64,000 nt of DNA from Hallerella succinigenes (GTDB lineage Bacteria > Fibrobacterota > Fibrobacteria > Fibrobacterales > Fibrobacteraceae), in NCBI RefSeq assembly GCF_002797675.1, contig NZ_PGEX01000001.1, positions 372,001 to 436,000 on the forward strand. Reading direction: 5' to 3'. The translations under genes were made by a program, and so were the position numbers. This document shows, in pieces, positions 52,801-62,723 of the stretch. The notes beneath the pieces are model-generated. The model saw nothing but the letters and a program-made list of their open reading frames with translations. It ran no database searches and was not told the origin of the DNA. How positions within the stretch are numbered: position 1 is the first letter of the stretch; each line of letters begins with the position of its first letter.

Positions 52801-53254
52801 AAACAAAAGCACCCGCAATCATCATATTGAACATATGAGCGACACCCGTCGCAAGCCGCTGATTACCGAACATTTCCTTCACAAGACCGTATTTCGCCGG
52901 ACTTCCCAAGGCAAAGGATGTCGAAACGAGCATCACAAACCAGATCGCGATCTGGGGAAGCCCCACCGTCCAAAGGACACCGATTACGATTGAACCTGCG
53001 ACAAATCCCAAGGAAGACCAGGCAATCACTTTTCCCTTTCCGAATCGGTCCGCCAAAAAGCCCGCTAACGGGAAGAACAACAGATACGGCACATAGAACA
53101 TCGCCTGCAAAACGGCACTGTAAACGACGCTTTCCGCAGAATCCTTCACGACCGAATATTTGATCCATTGTTCAAAAAACAGAAAAAGCCCCATCTGGAT
53201 AAAGGATGAGGCAAGAACCGAAACTAAATAAGGGAAAAGGCCTTTAATCTTCAT
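49856..53254 (-). CDS. Three-domain MFS / acyltransferase / acyl-ACP synthetase protein (LplT-Aas type), copy B
   Basis: A 1,132-residue fusion. Residues about 1-400 are a 12-helix MFS transporter of the lysophospholipid type (LplT-like). Residues about 410-600 are a PlsC-type acyltransferase with the HX4D motif in NHTSYIDWVL and FPEGEI. Residues about 630-1,130 are an AMP-forming acyl-ACP/CoA synthetase with ILFSSGSEGTPKGVMLSH, YEGYGCTETAP and YKTGDKGYLDKDGF. The known role of the Aas/LplT system is to import lysophospholipid and re-acylate it. The gene lies 33 bp downstream of a paralogue (53288-56737) with the same layout, so the pair arose by duplication. Confidence 0.9.
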   Translation of the reverse strand: MKIKGLFPYLVSVLASSFIQMGLFLFFEQWIKYSVVKDSAESVVYSAVLQAMFYVPYLLFFPLAGFLADRFGKGKVIAWSSLGFVAGSIVIGVLWTVGLPQIAIWFVMLVSTSFALGSPAKYGLVKEMFGNQRLATGVAHMFNMMIAGAFVSAVGVISLYKETATLLGVDYLLWIFVGVAVLSEVAAFFIPKTAKDSESLQFRSPARIFHATWYISLSRVIIIGLAVFWGLAQVFVLLSSSLSGEGFLSVIRNGLVFSAVGMMFGGYLASRSSHQFIEVGLIPVSVLGCGVCAFLVPFVDNPVLVRILYAFLGLFFGALGTVLNSLLLLYSRPASSGRIVAVSNMVTMLFLVFVVASEVLLLKYTSIDKETFLFFFSLFLLAAFVWAFIRFPQSLIRTLFRAYYVFRYDLKIIGNENIPLEGPVLLLGNHTSYIDWVLLQMASPRSLRMAVNEDKLEHGYSRWILKLLGAIRINRRNTEPAMAQIRKALLQGEAVVIFPEGEIAKSCNIGRFSMDYSSAIKDTSAKLIPFYIQGVWGGKRSYADENVNFGEKLTSIVSIAFGEEIPAETETAKLRNILRELSMVAWSKSLSYYPTIVPFWLQAMKRRVRHRVAVYSPLGNHLTGYGSIQQALVYAHILKKITRKEERVGFMLPPSPEGVSMMLGIWTSGKTSVHLNFTSGVESVLKCIERSEIHTVFTSWALLNKLQNRGQDYFKLGTVCKLICVEDLDKMVNPFYRFIALASAIVLPTRLIELLYVKSAKPDDTAVILFSSGSEGTPKGVMLSHRNLVSNTQQTNAILCIHPNDVMLAELPIFHSFGLTVTVLLPLFEGIPMVTCSEPTDVKTMARVCAEFRVTILVGTPTFLRAVGINRWVHPMCFKHLRFVLSGAEKLRPEIRDLFARKFKKEIYEGYGCTETAPVATYNSEDVLLDDYLTMDPRTNLNSVGMAIPGVGVKIIDPITDKELPQGEQGMILIGGCQVMKGYLKDPERTKSVILEINGHRWYKTGDKGYLDKDGFVIIVDRYSRFAKLGGEMISLGAVEAKINDSGVIAGMDFIIVAIPDEVKGEKIVLLFEGKKDADEVLREIRKSGIPPMMIPGEAFKVDAVPKLGSGKADFSTAKKVALELSKAAKAK

Positions 53255-53287
53255 AGATTCCTTGAGAAGTGAATCAAATTTAAGAAC

Positions 53288-56200
53288 TTATTGTTGAGCT
53301 AGTTCCAGTGCAATTTTCTTGGACGCCTTGAAATCCGCTTTGCCCGTACCGAGCTTCGGAATCGCGGGTACCTTGAACGCGAGCCCCGGAACCATCAAAG
53401 GTGGAATTCCCGACTTGCGAAGGGCTCGGAGCACATCCGACGGTTCCATTTCGACACCCGTATACAGAAGCACGAGGCATTCACCCTTTGCGCTGTCCGG
53501 AATGGATGTCACCATGTAGTCTCCCCCTTCGAGAATTTTCGTATCGTTGATGCGAATTTCCACAGCGCCGTGCGAAATCATTTCACCGCCGAGCTTTGCA
53601 AAGCGACTGTAACGGTCCACAATCGTAAGGAAGCCGTCTTCGTCCAAGTGGCCCTTATCGCCGGTACGGTACCAACGACGACCGTCGAGTTCAATGATCG
53701 CATCCTTCGTGTGCGAAGAATCCTTCAGGTATCCCTTCATCACCTGACATCCACCGATGAGAATCATGCCATCTTCACCGGTCGGAAGTTCCACGTTCGT
53801 TTCCGGATCGACAATCTTGTAGAGCGTTCCCGGAAGCGGCATGCCGACAGAACCGGGCTTATTGTTCACCTGCATCGTCAGGTAGTCATTCAAAAGGATG
53901 TTTTCAAAGTTCACCGAAGCGACCGGAGCCGTTTCCGTACAGCCGTAGCCTTCAAAGATTTCCTTGCCGAACTTGAGTCGGAAGGCCGTGCTGATTTCCG
54001 GGCGAAGCTTTTCTGCCCCCGCAATGATCAATCGCAGATACTTGAAGCACATCGGGTGCACCCAGCGGTTCACGGTAAAGGCGCGGAGGAACGTCGGCGT
54101 ACCCACAAATGCCGTCACATGGAATTCCGCACAGACACGCGCCATCGTCTTCACGTCCGTCGGGTCTGCGACCACCACCATCGGAGTCCCCTCGATCAAG
54201 CAGAGGAGCACGTTCACCGTAAGTCCAAACGAGTGGAAAAGCGGAAGTTCCGCAAGCATCACGTCATTCTTCGTCGGGTTGAAAATGCAAGAAAGCTGGG
54301 CGCAGTTACCGATCATATTGTAATGAGTCAGTTCCACCCCCTTAGGAACGCCTTCTGTTCCCGAGCTAAAAAGCACCACGGCGGTATCGTTCAGCTTCAC
54401 ATTCTTCTTGAAGTAGAAGAACTTGATGAGCGGAATCGGAAGGATCACGCCCATGAGCATGTGGAAGATCATTTTCCATTTCGGAATGCTCTTCATCACG
54501 TCTTCGGCGTAAACCAGGTTGCACTTATCCGCAAGAACCGTATAGTCGGTTCCCTTCTGCTTCAAACGCTGCAAAAAGACACGGCTCGTAATCACCGTTT
54601 TCACATCGGCGCGTTCCATGCACTTCAAAACGATATCTGGCGCAGACGTGTAATTCAAGTTCACATTTACCTTACCAGTCACCCAGCCGGCAAGGTTCGC
54701 AATAATGCCACCGCCCGAAGGAGGAAGCATAATACCCACATGCTTCTGGCCATTGAGCATCTTCTTGAAGACTCGGCTAAAGGCAAGGGTCGCGCAAAGG
54801 AGCTTATAACCGGAAAGATGTGCACCGTCCGGGCTGTAAATCGACGGACCGGAGCCTGTCACCTTCTTACAGGCGACAAGCCAAGATTCCGCAATCGGCT
54901 TATAAGCGCGCAAGGAAGAGCACCAGGCGTCGATCGAGATTTCACGGACAATGTTTCGAATCTTATTCGGTTCGGTATCCTTCGGTACCGGAGCGCCAAA
55001 CGAGACCGTAATAATGCGAGTAAGCTTTGCCGCAAGAGACTGCGCATCTGCCGAAGCCGCATAGGCAAAACGGCTACCCCACAGCCCCTGGATATAGAAC
55101 GGCACTATCACCGCATCCGTATCCTTGATCGCTTCGGCATAGTCAAAGCGGAACGGACCGACAAACGGAGTCTTCGCCACTTCCCCTTCCGGGAAAAGCA
55201 CAACGGCATCGCCATTTTTCAAAGCATCATGAATTTGCTTCAAGGCTTCCGCTTCATTGTTCTTATGAATACGGATAACGCCCATGCGCTTCAAGACCCA
55301 GCGCAAAGTCCACTTTTCATAATGGTCCTTGTTACTGGCAATTCGAAGCGGACGCGGGGTCGCCATCTGCAAAACAGCCCAGTCGATAAAGCTAAAGTGA
55401 TTTCCCAAAAGCAGAACCGGACCGTCGGTCGGAATATTGTTAATGCCCAGAACCTTCAAACGGTACGAGCTAAAGAACGTGCGCAAGAGCGAACGGAGCA
55501 GGGCCTGCGGCAAATGCTTGAGCGAATAAGCAAAGCCGATAAGCGACATCACCGCGAGCGTAAAGAAAAGAATCGGGAAAATCGCATGGCGTTGATCCGG
55601 GAACCACTTCCCCGTATAGTGGATAATCAGAGCTTCACCGCCGAGGAAAAGACCGAGGATTACGATCTGGATCAAGTTCGAAACGGCAAGGATTCGACCG
55701 GAATTCGTCGGAACCGTATTGTACTGCAACAAGGCGTTCAACGTCACAAGGAACATCGAACTGAAAAAGCCGATCAAGAAGAAGATAACCGTAACCAGAA
55801 ACTGGGAGTGCAGAAACGGAACGAGCAAAAAACAGATCGAAGAGCCCAGGGCGCCCATCGGCACTAGACCCGTTTCAATGAAGTCCTTGGAAGCGCGTGC
55901 CACGATCAAGGATCCAAGCAGCAAACCGAGAACCGCAAAGAAAAGTCCGTTCTTGAAAAGGACTATCGTATCGCTCCAGTTCGAATTCTGCTGAAAGAGC
56001 ATCACAAAGATCTGCGTGCCCGCCCAGAAAATCGAGATTCCCACAATGCACGCACGCACAGTCGGAAGCTTCCACGTATGGACGACATTGTTCACCACCG
56101 AAGAACGGCGAACCGAAGCGTATTCTCGACCGACCTTCGGGATAAAGAACGCAAGCACACTCGAAACGAGGCTCACCGCCATAAAGACCCAAGGCCAAGC

Positions 56201-56737
56201 CACCGCCTTGCGCAAGAACAGCTTCACAGACGGCGCGGAATTGAACGTAGAATCCAAAGAATCAAGGCCCGGAACGAGAAGAGCCGCAAGCACAAGGGCT
56301 GCCACCGTAAAGATCTGGAGGAAAGCATTCGAATAGCCGAGGAGCTTTGTCCCGAACATTTCCTTCAGCACACCGTACTTTGCAGGGCTATGAACCGCAA
56401 AAGCGGATGCGGTCAAAAGAGTAAAGAAAATGGCGAGATTGTAGAACTTCAGCGTATAAAAGACGCCAGTCGCAATCAAGGATGCGGTCATCACGATCGA
56501 TGTCCAAGCGATCACGCGACTCTTCGAAAAACGGTTCGAAAAGAAGCTCGCCGGCACCACCATAAAGACGAACGGCAACAGGAAGAACAATTGGAAAAGA
56601 ACGCTCCAGAACAAAAGTTGCGAGCCTTCATAATGGGTCGCAATCACCTTCTGCGTAAAGACGAAATGCCCCATGACTGCAAAATTTGTCAAGAAGATTG
56701 AAAGGAATAAAGGCCAAGCTCCTTTGATTTTCCACAT
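53288..56737 (-). CDS. Three-domain MFS / acyltransferase / acyl-ACP synthetase protein (LplT-Aas type), copy A
   Basis: A 1,149-residue paralogue of the next gene, with the same order: MFS transporter (about residues 1-410), PlsC-type acyltransferase (HX4D in NHFSFIDWAVL, FPEGEV) and acyl-activating enzyme (VLFSSGTEGVPKGVELTH, FEGYGCTETAP, YRTGDKGHLDEDGF). All key motifs are intact in both copies. The two differ throughout, so the duplication is old and they may prefer different acyl chains or head groups. It is the first gene of the three-gene unit ending at 48982. Confidence 0.9.
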   Translation of the reverse strand: MWKIKGAWPLFLSIFLTNFAVMGHFVFTQKVIATHYEGSQLLFWSVLFQLFFLLPFVFMVVPASFFSNRFSKSRVIAWTSIVMTASLIATGVFYTLKFYNLAIFFTLLTASAFAVHSPAKYGVLKEMFGTKLLGYSNAFLQIFTVAALVLAALLVPGLDSLDSTFNSAPSVKLFLRKAVAWPWVFMAVSLVSSVLAFFIPKVGREYASVRRSSVVNNVVHTWKLPTVRACIVGISIFWAGTQIFVMLFQQNSNWSDTIVLFKNGLFFAVLGLLLGSLIVARASKDFIETGLVPMGALGSSICFLLVPFLHSQFLVTVIFFLIGFFSSMFLVTLNALLQYNTVPTNSGRILAVSNLIQIVILGLFLGGEALIIHYTGKWFPDQRHAIFPILFFTLAVMSLIGFAYSLKHLPQALLRSLLRTFFSSYRLKVLGINNIPTDGPVLLLGNHFSFIDWAVLQMATPRPLRIASNKDHYEKWTLRWVLKRMGVIRIHKNNEAEALKQIHDALKNGDAVVLFPEGEVAKTPFVGPFRFDYAEAIKDTDAVIVPFYIQGLWGSRFAYAASADAQSLAAKLTRIITVSFGAPVPKDTEPNKIRNIVREISIDAWCSSLRAYKPIAESWLVACKKVTGSGPSIYSPDGAHLSGYKLLCATLAFSRVFKKMLNGQKHVGIMLPPSGGGIIANLAGWVTGKVNVNLNYTSAPDIVLKCMERADVKTVITSRVFLQRLKQKGTDYTVLADKCNLVYAEDVMKSIPKWKMIFHMLMGVILPIPLIKFFYFKKNVKLNDTAVVLFSSGTEGVPKGVELTHYNMIGNCAQLSCIFNPTKNDVMLAELPLFHSFGLTVNVLLCLIEGTPMVVVADPTDVKTMARVCAEFHVTAFVGTPTFLRAFTVNRWVHPMCFKYLRLIIAGAEKLRPEISTAFRLKFGKEIFEGYGCTETAPVASVNFENILLNDYLTMQVNNKPGSVGMPLPGTLYKIVDPETNVELPTGEDGMILIGGCQVMKGYLKDSSHTKDAIIELDGRRWYRTGDKGHLDEDGFLTIVDRYSRFAKLGGEMISHGAVEIRINDTKILEGGDYMVTSIPDSAKGECLVLLYTGVEMEPSDVLRALRKSGIPPLMVPGLAFKVPAIPKLGTGKADFKASKKIALELAQQ

Positions 56738-56792
56738 ATTTAGTCAACCTTTGATGTTTTGTCGCGCTTTCGCTGAAATGGTTAGAATCGGA

Positions 56793-57614
56793 TTAGAACT
56801 TCAGGTGCGCTGCGCAACCCAAAGTGTATCCGTAATACAAATTCGCCGCATCATTCGTATATTCCCAAATCGGAATATGGAAGTACGGTTCCACCTCGAT
56901 CAGTCCCAAATTCACAGTCACCTTCGGCTCAATGCCCACCGACATCGTATAGCCGAATTCATCTTTACCCGAGTAACCCTGCGTACGGACATTGCCCGGA
57001 GTGTTCGAAATAAAACCTCCATCACTTCCATAAAGGAACTCAAACGGGAATCCAAGACCCACACGGATTGTTCCAAAGTTGAATTCCGGGCGGATCAACA
57101 CGTATAATTCATCGGACGAACGATCGTTAAAGTCCCAGAAGTACCAGCTGTGCAGACGCACGCCGAAAGACTTCCAATCTCCGTAAAAGTTCGAACCGCC
57201 AAAGATCAACGCAGGGGAAGGTTTTTCACCGTTGCCTAGAAGCTTTTTCGAACCCGCCGGGAATACGAAATCGATAAAGCCCGCCGAAGAGGGTGAACCG
57301 TACTTAAAGCCGAGAATCGGACCCCAGACTCCCGTCACGCTCTTCATGCCGTCATCGCGAATCGGATAAGAAAAGCTGAATTCGATGCCTCGGGCAGGAC
57401 TCACGCGAATCGTCGGCATCAGATTCAACTGGGATTCTTCTGCGTCATCCGAAAGATCGGCATCGTTATCATCGTGGAAAACGGAACGGTAAAAAACACC
57501 GTAAGCGTTCAAATCCACCTGGAATGTTTTCGATATCACGCCATATTCATTCATCATCGCATACGCGGACGAACTTAAAACAGCAAACAGGGCAATCGCA
57601 AAAAATTTTCTCAT
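56793..57614 (-). CDS. Outer-membrane beta-barrel-like protein
   Basis: A 273-residue exported protein. The signal peptide ends around SSSAYA, and the mature part is a series of amphipathic strands with many aromatic residues (GIEFSFSYPIRDD, GFIDFVFPAG, YVLIRPEFNFGTIRVGLGFP) ending in a C-terminal Phe, the usual mark of an outer-membrane barrel. No family is recognised. The ATG at 57614 with AAGG upstream is preferred over an in-frame TTG six bases before. It precedes the acyltransferase pair on the same strand, but 55 bp separate them. Confidence 0.75.
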   Translation of the reverse strand: MRKFFAIALFAVLSSSAYAMMNEYGVISKTFQVDLNAYGVFYRSVFHDDNDADLSDDAEESQLNLMPTIRVSPARGIEFSFSYPIRDDGMKSVTGVWGPILGFKYGSPSSAGFIDFVFPAGSKKLLGNGEKPSPALIFGGSNFYGDWKSFGVRLHSWYFWDFNDRSSDELYVLIRPEFNFGTIRVGLGFPFEFLYGSDGGFISNTPGNVRTQGYSGKDEFGYTMSVGIEPKVTVNLGLIEVEPYFHIPIWEYTNDAANLYYGYTLGCAAHLKF

Positions 57615-57662
57615 GTCCAAACCTTTTCAAAAAAATCCAAGTTTTCCCTAAAAAATAGCTTT

Positions 57663-59036
57663 TTAGCCCAAAAGTATTTCCAGATCCTCTATTTCACGCG
57701 GGATTTCAGCCGAAATATCCTCACAGCCGTCTTCCGTCACGAGCAAATCGTTTTCGATTCGAATGCCCACGTCTTCCGCGTAATGGATGCCGTCCAAATC
57801 GATTTCAAAATAGCCGTAAAGCCCCGGTTCGTTAGAAAGGAGCATTCCCGGCTTCAAGGGCTTCTGCATGTAGCAGCGGAACGGATCCCCTTCATGGATT
57901 TGCTCCCCGATCAGATGGCTTACCCCATGCGGACGTCTATCATAAAGCAGTTTGAACTTGCCGCCCTTCGAAACAAAGCGTTCCTGTAAAGCGTCCCAAA
58001 TAAAATTCCAGACCATCGGATTCAAATCGGCGAGCTTGACGCCCGGTTTCACATTCTTCTGGTGAAATTTTTGGGCATCGAGAACGATTGAATAAAGAAT
58101 TTTCTGCAACGAATTGAACTTACCGTTCACCGGGACCGTGCGCGAGATATCACTGTGCTGCGTTCCCGCGCGAACGCCAAAATCCATCAGTAAAAGATTT
58201 CCCGGTTGCAGCGGTTCGTCGTTCTTTACATAGTGCAGGCAGCAGGCATTCTTGCCGTTCGCCATGATCGTCGGGAACGCGAGATCCCCGTCGCTCTGGA
58301 CCTGCATTTTGTAGTCGAGAAACAGCTGCGCTTCCCGTTCCGTTCTAAAATTCTTCAAATTTTTTAAAAAATCGCAGAAAGCGTTGTTCGTCCAGACTTG
58401 AGCCCGGCGAGAATCCGCGATGCGGGCGTAATCCAGAACAACGCGTAAATCAAAGTGTTTGTCGGCAAGGCTTTTGACTTCCAAGCGTCCCGCAAAGCGC
58501 TTTTTCACTTCCTCGGCAAATTTCGCATTGTGATCATCCGACACCGACTTAGTCGATAGTTCGCAGAGGAATTCCAGGTAAAAGACTTCTAGCGTTTTCA
58601 AATCCTGCTTTTGGACCTGGGAATTCAAGTATTTCCAGAAATCGTCTTCGGGAAGAATCGTCTTAAAGCCTGTCAATTCCTGGACTTCGGCAAGGGAATC
58701 CTCCGAATAGGTCACCTTCAGACCGGTCCAAAATTCCTCTTTTTCGTTTTTTTTCGGCAAAAAAAGCACTTCCCGATGATCCGCATCGCCATGAGGATCC
58801 AGTAACAGTTTGCACCCCGCCTGATTCAATCCCGTAAGGAACAGAAAACTAGGTTCCTGCACCATTTTATTCCAAATTTCAACGTAGACTTCTTCAGTGC
58901 CCGGATTCCGCTCAATTCCGCAAAAAAGGCCGATTGTGTCCAATTTTTGGAGAAGTGCCTCTCGGCGGGAATGATAGACTTCGGTCGACGGCACATCGCC
59001 GACAGGCTCGATAAAGACCTGTGAATAGCAATTCAT
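57663..59036 (-). CDS. pepP: Xaa-Pro aminopeptidase (aminopeptidase P family)
   Basis: A 457-residue metallopeptidase that removes an N-terminal residue before proline. The metal ligands are visible in order: Asp in LLMDFGVR, Asp in HSDISRTV, His in GVSHLIGEQ, Glu in LLSNEPGLYGY and Glu in GIRIENDLLV. The N-terminal creatinase-like domain covers about residues 1-190. Length fits the family. It stands alone, with short spacers on both sides. Confidence 0.93.
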   Translation of the reverse strand: MNCYSQVFIEPVGDVPSTEVYHSRREALLQKLDTIGLFCGIERNPGTEEVYVEIWNKMVQEPSFLFLTGLNQAGCKLLLDPHGDADHREVLFLPKKNEKEEFWTGLKVTYSEDSLAEVQELTGFKTILPEDDFWKYLNSQVQKQDLKTLEVFYLEFLCELSTKSVSDDHNAKFAEEVKKRFAGRLEVKSLADKHFDLRVVLDYARIADSRRAQVWTNNAFCDFLKNLKNFRTEREAQLFLDYKMQVQSDGDLAFPTIMANGKNACCLHYVKNDEPLQPGNLLLMDFGVRAGTQHSDISRTVPVNGKFNSLQKILYSIVLDAQKFHQKNVKPGVKLADLNPMVWNFIWDALQERFVSKGGKFKLLYDRRPHGVSHLIGEQIHEGDPFRCYMQKPLKPGMLLSNEPGLYGYFEIDLDGIHYAEDVGIRIENDLLVTEDGCEDISAEIPREIEDLEILLG

Positions 59037-59130
59037 GCCTTAAAATCTAATTTTTTTAACAACTTCAGTCCAAAATAATCCATTTTTCTATATATATTTC
59101 GGTTAACATCATTTATGCATGGAGTTTATC

Positions 59131-59448
59131 ATGTCTTTATCTAAAATTTGGAAACTCGCCCTCGCTTCTCTTTGCGCTATTTCTCTCGCCGCTTGCGCTG
59201 GCTCTCACCAGGGTGGTAGCGAATCCTACGACGCAGGTGAATCTTCCGAAGAATCGGAAGGCGGTTCCACAAAGGCTCAGAAGGTCGACGAAGACGAACT
59301 CAAGAAGACCCAGGATGCTGCTGTGAAGGTTACGGAAGAAAACCACGAACTCCGTCGTCAGATTTTCGAAGCCAAGACTCAGCTTGGTATTTCCACACAG
59401 ACTCAGACGGAAGAAACTGCCACGGAAGAAGCTGCCGACGCTCAGTAA
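59131..59448 (+). CDS. Small lipoprotein with coiled-coil tail
   Basis: A 105-residue lipoprotein; the signal ends in LAAC with Cys22. An acidic Ser/Glu/Gly-rich part (about residues 30-50) precedes a helix (DEDELKKTQDAAVKVTEENH) likely to form a coiled coil, and an acidic tail. The ATG at 59131 has GGAG 6 nt upstream; an earlier ATG at 59119 does not. TATATTTC at 59093 is a probable promoter box. The small size and helix recall murein-type lipoproteins, but there is no sequence proof. It lies 3 bp before phoH. Confidence 0.75.
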   Translation: MSLSKIWKLALASLCAISLAACAGSHQGGSESYDAGESSEESEGGSTKAQKVDEDELKKTQDAAVKVTEENHELRRQIFEAKTQLGISTQTQTEETATEEAADAQ

Positions 59449-59451
59449 TTG

Positions 59452-60423
59452 ATGGATTCTGAAGTACGTTATCCTCTTTCCGATGATTTGAAACGGATCA
59501 TCGCGGGTGAAAATGAAACGGTCTTCCGCATGGTGGAAGACCGTTTTTCCGTTATTATTCACTCAAGGCTTCCCGGACTGCGCATCGAAGCCAAGGGCAA
59601 AAAAGCCGATATCCAGGGAGCTCTCTCCCTGCTCGACCAGGTGAAGCTCGCCGCAAAAAGCGGCACATTCCTTTCCAAGGGCTTCCTTTCCCGCTTGGCA
59701 GACGACACGTCCAAACATTCTTGTTCAAAGAAAAGCGTCTCCAAGCCATTCATTCCCGACACGCCGATTCTCAGGAACAAGCTCGGACTTCCGGTTGTTC
59801 CCAAGACCGCTTCGCAGGCGGAGCTCGTCAAAGCCTGTGACTCAAACGACATCATTTTTGCCGACGGTCCTGCCGGTACGGGTAAAACCTTCCTCGCTGT
59901 CGCGATTGCGGTCGCAAGCCTGGAGCGCCATGAAGCAGAACGGATATGCCTTGTGCGTCCGGCCGTCGAAGCAGGAGAATCCCTCGGTTACCTTCCGGGC
60001 GACTTAAAGGAAAAAATCGCCCCGTACCTGCGTCCAATCCAGGACAGCCTTGCGGAGCTTTTGCCGCAGGAAAAACTCCGCAAGTACCAAGAAGACGGTC
60101 TGATCGAAGTCGCGCCCCTCGCCTATATGCGCGGACGCACACTCAAACACGCCTTTATCATTTTGGACGAAGCGCAGAACACGACCATTCCGCAGATGCA
60201 GATGTTCCTCACGCGACTCGGCCAACATTCCAAAGCGATTATTACCGGAGACTCTTCGCAAATCGACCTCGGTCCGCGTCAGGTTTCCGGCTTTGCACAT
60301 GCAATCCGCTTGCTGTCAAAGATCCAAGGCATCGCACACATCGCGTTCCCGCAGACCGACGTTCTCCGTCATCCGCTGGTTCGTGAAATCGTGAAAGCCT
60401 ACGAACATGGAGGCAAAAAGTGA
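59452..60423 (+). CDS. phoH: PhoH-family ATPase
   Basis: A 323-residue PhoH-like protein. An N-terminal KH-like part (about residues 20-70) is followed by the P-loop ATPase: [50 protein letters not shown] and [10 protein letters not shown]. It is thought to act on RNA or in ribosome-linked processes together with YbeY. The ATG at 59452 follows the lipoprotein stop. Its stop overlaps the pgpH start in GTGA; the phoH-pgpH order is typical of many bacteria, although ybeY does not follow here. Confidence 0.92.
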   Translation: MDSEVRYPLSDDLKRIIAGENETVFRMVEDRFSVIIHSRLPGLRIEAKGKKADIQGALSLLDQVKLAAKSGTFLSKGFLSRLADDTSKHSCSKKSVSKPFIPDTPILRNKLGLPVVPKTASQAELVKACDSNDIIFADGPAGTGKTFLAVAIAVASLERHEAERICLVRPAVEAGESLGYLPGDLKEKIAPYLRPIQDSLAELLPQEKLRKYQEDGLIEVAPLAYMRGRTLKHAFIILDEAQNTTIPQMQMFLTRLGQHSKAIITGDSSQIDLGPRQVSGFAHAIRLLSKIQGIAHIAFPQTDVLRHPLVREIVKAYEHGGKK

Positions 60424-62711
60424 ACAAGAAGTCTCTCAAACTTCACCTGATCATCGGATGGGCCATTATAGTTGCCCTGGGAATCGTTTTGTTCCCGGAC
60501 AAGGACCTTGCCCAAAAATCCGAAGTTCCGCACTTGGGGCAGATCAGCGCCCGCACAATCGTCGCGCCGATTTCTTTTGAAGTTCCCAAGTCCGCGCAAG
60601 AAATTGCAAACGAAAAGGCGCGAGCTGCCGACAAGGTTTATGCGGTTTTCGAATTCAACCACGACGAAACGGTCCGCATTGCAAACGACTTGAAGTCCTA
60701 CCTCACCAAAGTCGCCCGCTATGGCGCTTTGCAGGCAGAAATTTCCGAGGGCTCCGCTGACGCTGCGGACTCGTCCCTGCAACTGAAGGTGCAACAAGCT
60801 TCTCAAGCTTTCCACGTGCTCACCAAGCGCCTTTCGAACACCGCCGTGCAACAGCTCTCTTCGAGCAAACGCGCCCGAGATTCCCTCGAAAGCGTTTTCA
60901 ACCGCATGCTCGACAACGGTGTTTCGAACACGCTCCTCGCCACGAACAACACGAGCGTCCAGCTCTTCCGCGACACGTATAACGTTCAGGATGTGAACTT
61001 CATTCCGTATTCCAAAACGGAAGTTTCTTTTGTGCGCGACAACGAAGAACGCAAGCTCGACGCGAGCCGCATCCAGCCTCGCGAACGCGCTATCGACGAA
61101 GCCTTTACCGACCTGCAGCAGTACTTCAAAAACCAAGGTTTGCAGAGCGCGTTCTATGAAGCCCTATATGTGTTCACCCTGCCGAACGTCTTTTACTTGA
61201 AGAAAGAAACGGAACATCGCCGCGTCGCCGCCGAAGCCCAAGTGAACGCTTCCAAGGGTATGGTTCCCCGTGGCATGGAACTGATTTCCCAAGGCTCGAT
61301 CGTGACCAAAGACGTCCTTGAACGTTTGGAAGCCTTGCAGAACGCGCTGCAGAAAGAAGAAGGATCTCGCCACTTCACGGCGGTCTACGGCCAGATGATC
61401 TTTATCGCGGTCATCATCACGCTCTTCTTCCTATACTTCTTCTATTTCAACGCCAAGCGGTTCCGCAACCACCGTCAGCTGTGGTCAATCGTGGCTCTTG
61501 CCGCTCTCCAGTTGATCGCTTTTGCGGCGATTCACCATTTTGTAGGATACATTCAAAAGACTTCGACGACCATCCCGGATATCGACGTCATCTGGTTCTA
61601 TCCGTTTATCCTTTCCCCGGTGATTGCGACGGTTCTTTATGACCGACGTATCGGTACACTGTTTGCGGTCTTCTCTGCCTCGTTCCTCGGTATTCTTTCG
61701 GGCTATGACCTTTCGACGTCGATGCTCGCCTTTGGAATTTCCTGGGCAGGGCTTCACAACTTGAACAGCATCCGTTACCGTTCGCAGTTCATTTGGAGTA
61801 TTCTCTTTGCGCTCCTTGCCTTCGCCGGAGCCCTTGCGATTCAACTTTTGCTGCGCAACCGCTTTAACTGGGAAATCATTTACCCGACCTTTATCGCGGG
61901 CGTCATCAACATCGTCTTCTGGAGCGCGATTTCCTCGGTACTTCTCATTCACCTTTCGGAACGCATCTTCGGCATTACAACGGACTTGACGCTCATGGAA
62001 CTTTCGGACTTTAACCGTCCGGCTTTGAAGCGCATTTCGGATCTTTCCCCGGGAACCTTCCACCATTCGATCCAGGTGGCAAACCTCGCCGAAAAGGTCG
62101 CCGACGAAATCGGTGCAAACGCACTCCTTGTACGCACCATGGCGCTTTACCACGACATCGGCAAGACCATGCGACCGGAATTCTTCACCGAAAACCAGAA
62201 GCAAGGCATCAATCCGCACAAGAACCTGCCGCCGCGTGATTCCGCAAAGATCATCATCGGTCACGTAACACAAGGCCTTGAACTCGCCAAGGAATTCAAG
62301 CTTCCAGCAGTTATCAGCGACGGCATCGCCGAACACCACGGTTCAGGCATCGTCCAATACTTCTATCAGGAATCGAAAAAGCTCGATCCGGAAAATACCC
62401 GCGTCGAAGACTTTACGTATCCGGGACCAAAGCCTCAATCCAAGGAAACGGCAATTCTCATGATTTCGGACGTAATCGAAGCATCGAGCCGCGCCATGCC
62501 GGATCCGAGCGCCGAAAAGCTCGAAGACCTTGTCAACACGACCATCAACGCCCGCTTAAACGAAGGTCAGCTTTCGGAAAGCGGACTCAATCTGCGCGAC
62601 CTTTCGAAGCTTTCCAAGGCATTCTTGCAGAGTCTCGACGGGACGTACCATACGCGTATAAAATATCCCGCTGCGGCACTTGCAGCGGGAAGAATCGGGC
62701 GTCAAGTTTAA
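60420..62711 (+). CDS. pgpH: PgpH-type HD-domain phosphohydrolase (c-di-AMP phosphodiesterase family)
   Basis: A 763-residue membrane protein of the 7TMR-HDED family. One N-terminal membrane helix, an extracellular domain (about residues 40-310), seven membrane helices (about 320-540) and a cytoplasmic HD domain with [35 protein letters not shown] and [14 protein letters not shown]. In the best-known members this domain hydrolyses cyclic di-AMP; here that is inferred. GTG start coupled to phoH. Confidence 0.92.
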   Translation: MNKKSLKLHLIIGWAIIVALGIVLFPDKDLAQKSEVPHLGQISARTIVAPISFEVPKSAQEIANEKARAADKVYAVFEFNHDETVRIANDLKSYLTKVARYGALQAEISEGSADAADSSLQLKVQQASQAFHVLTKRLSNTAVQQLSSSKRARDSLESVFNRMLDNGVSNTLLATNNTSVQLFRDTYNVQDVNFIPYSKTEVSFVRDNEERKLDASRIQPRERAIDEAFTDLQQYFKNQGLQSAFYEALYVFTLPNVFYLKKETEHRRVAAEAQVNASKGMVPRGMELISQGSIVTKDVLERLEALQNALQKEEGSRHFTAVYGQMIFIAVIITLFFLYFFYFNAKRFRNHRQLWSIVALAALQLIAFAAIHHFVGYIQKTSTTIPDIDVIWFYPFILSPVIATVLYDRRIGTLFAVFSASFLGILSGYDLSTSMLAFGISWAGLHNLNSIRYRSQFIWSILFALLAFAGALAIQLLLRNRFNWEIIYPTFIAGVINIVFWSAISSVLLIHLSERIFGITTDLTLMELSDFNRPALKRISDLSPGTFHHSIQVANLAEKVADEIGANALLVRTMALYHDIGKTMRPEFFTENQKQGINPHKNLPPRDSAKIIIGHVTQGLELAKEFKLPAVISDGIAEHHGSGIVQYFYQESKKLDPENTRVEDFTYPGPKPQSKETAILMISDVIEASSRAMPDPSAEKLEDLVNTTINARLNEGQLSESGLNLRDLSKLSKAFLQSLDGTYHTRIKYPAAALAAGRIGRQV

Positions 62712-62723
62712 ACGTTCGAAGCT

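Noticed and set aside
53570-55867. 765-codon plus-strand frame opposite the LplT-Aas copy A gene
   Set aside because: Composition is His/Arg-rich with no family motif, and the opposite strand encodes an intact three-domain enzyme.
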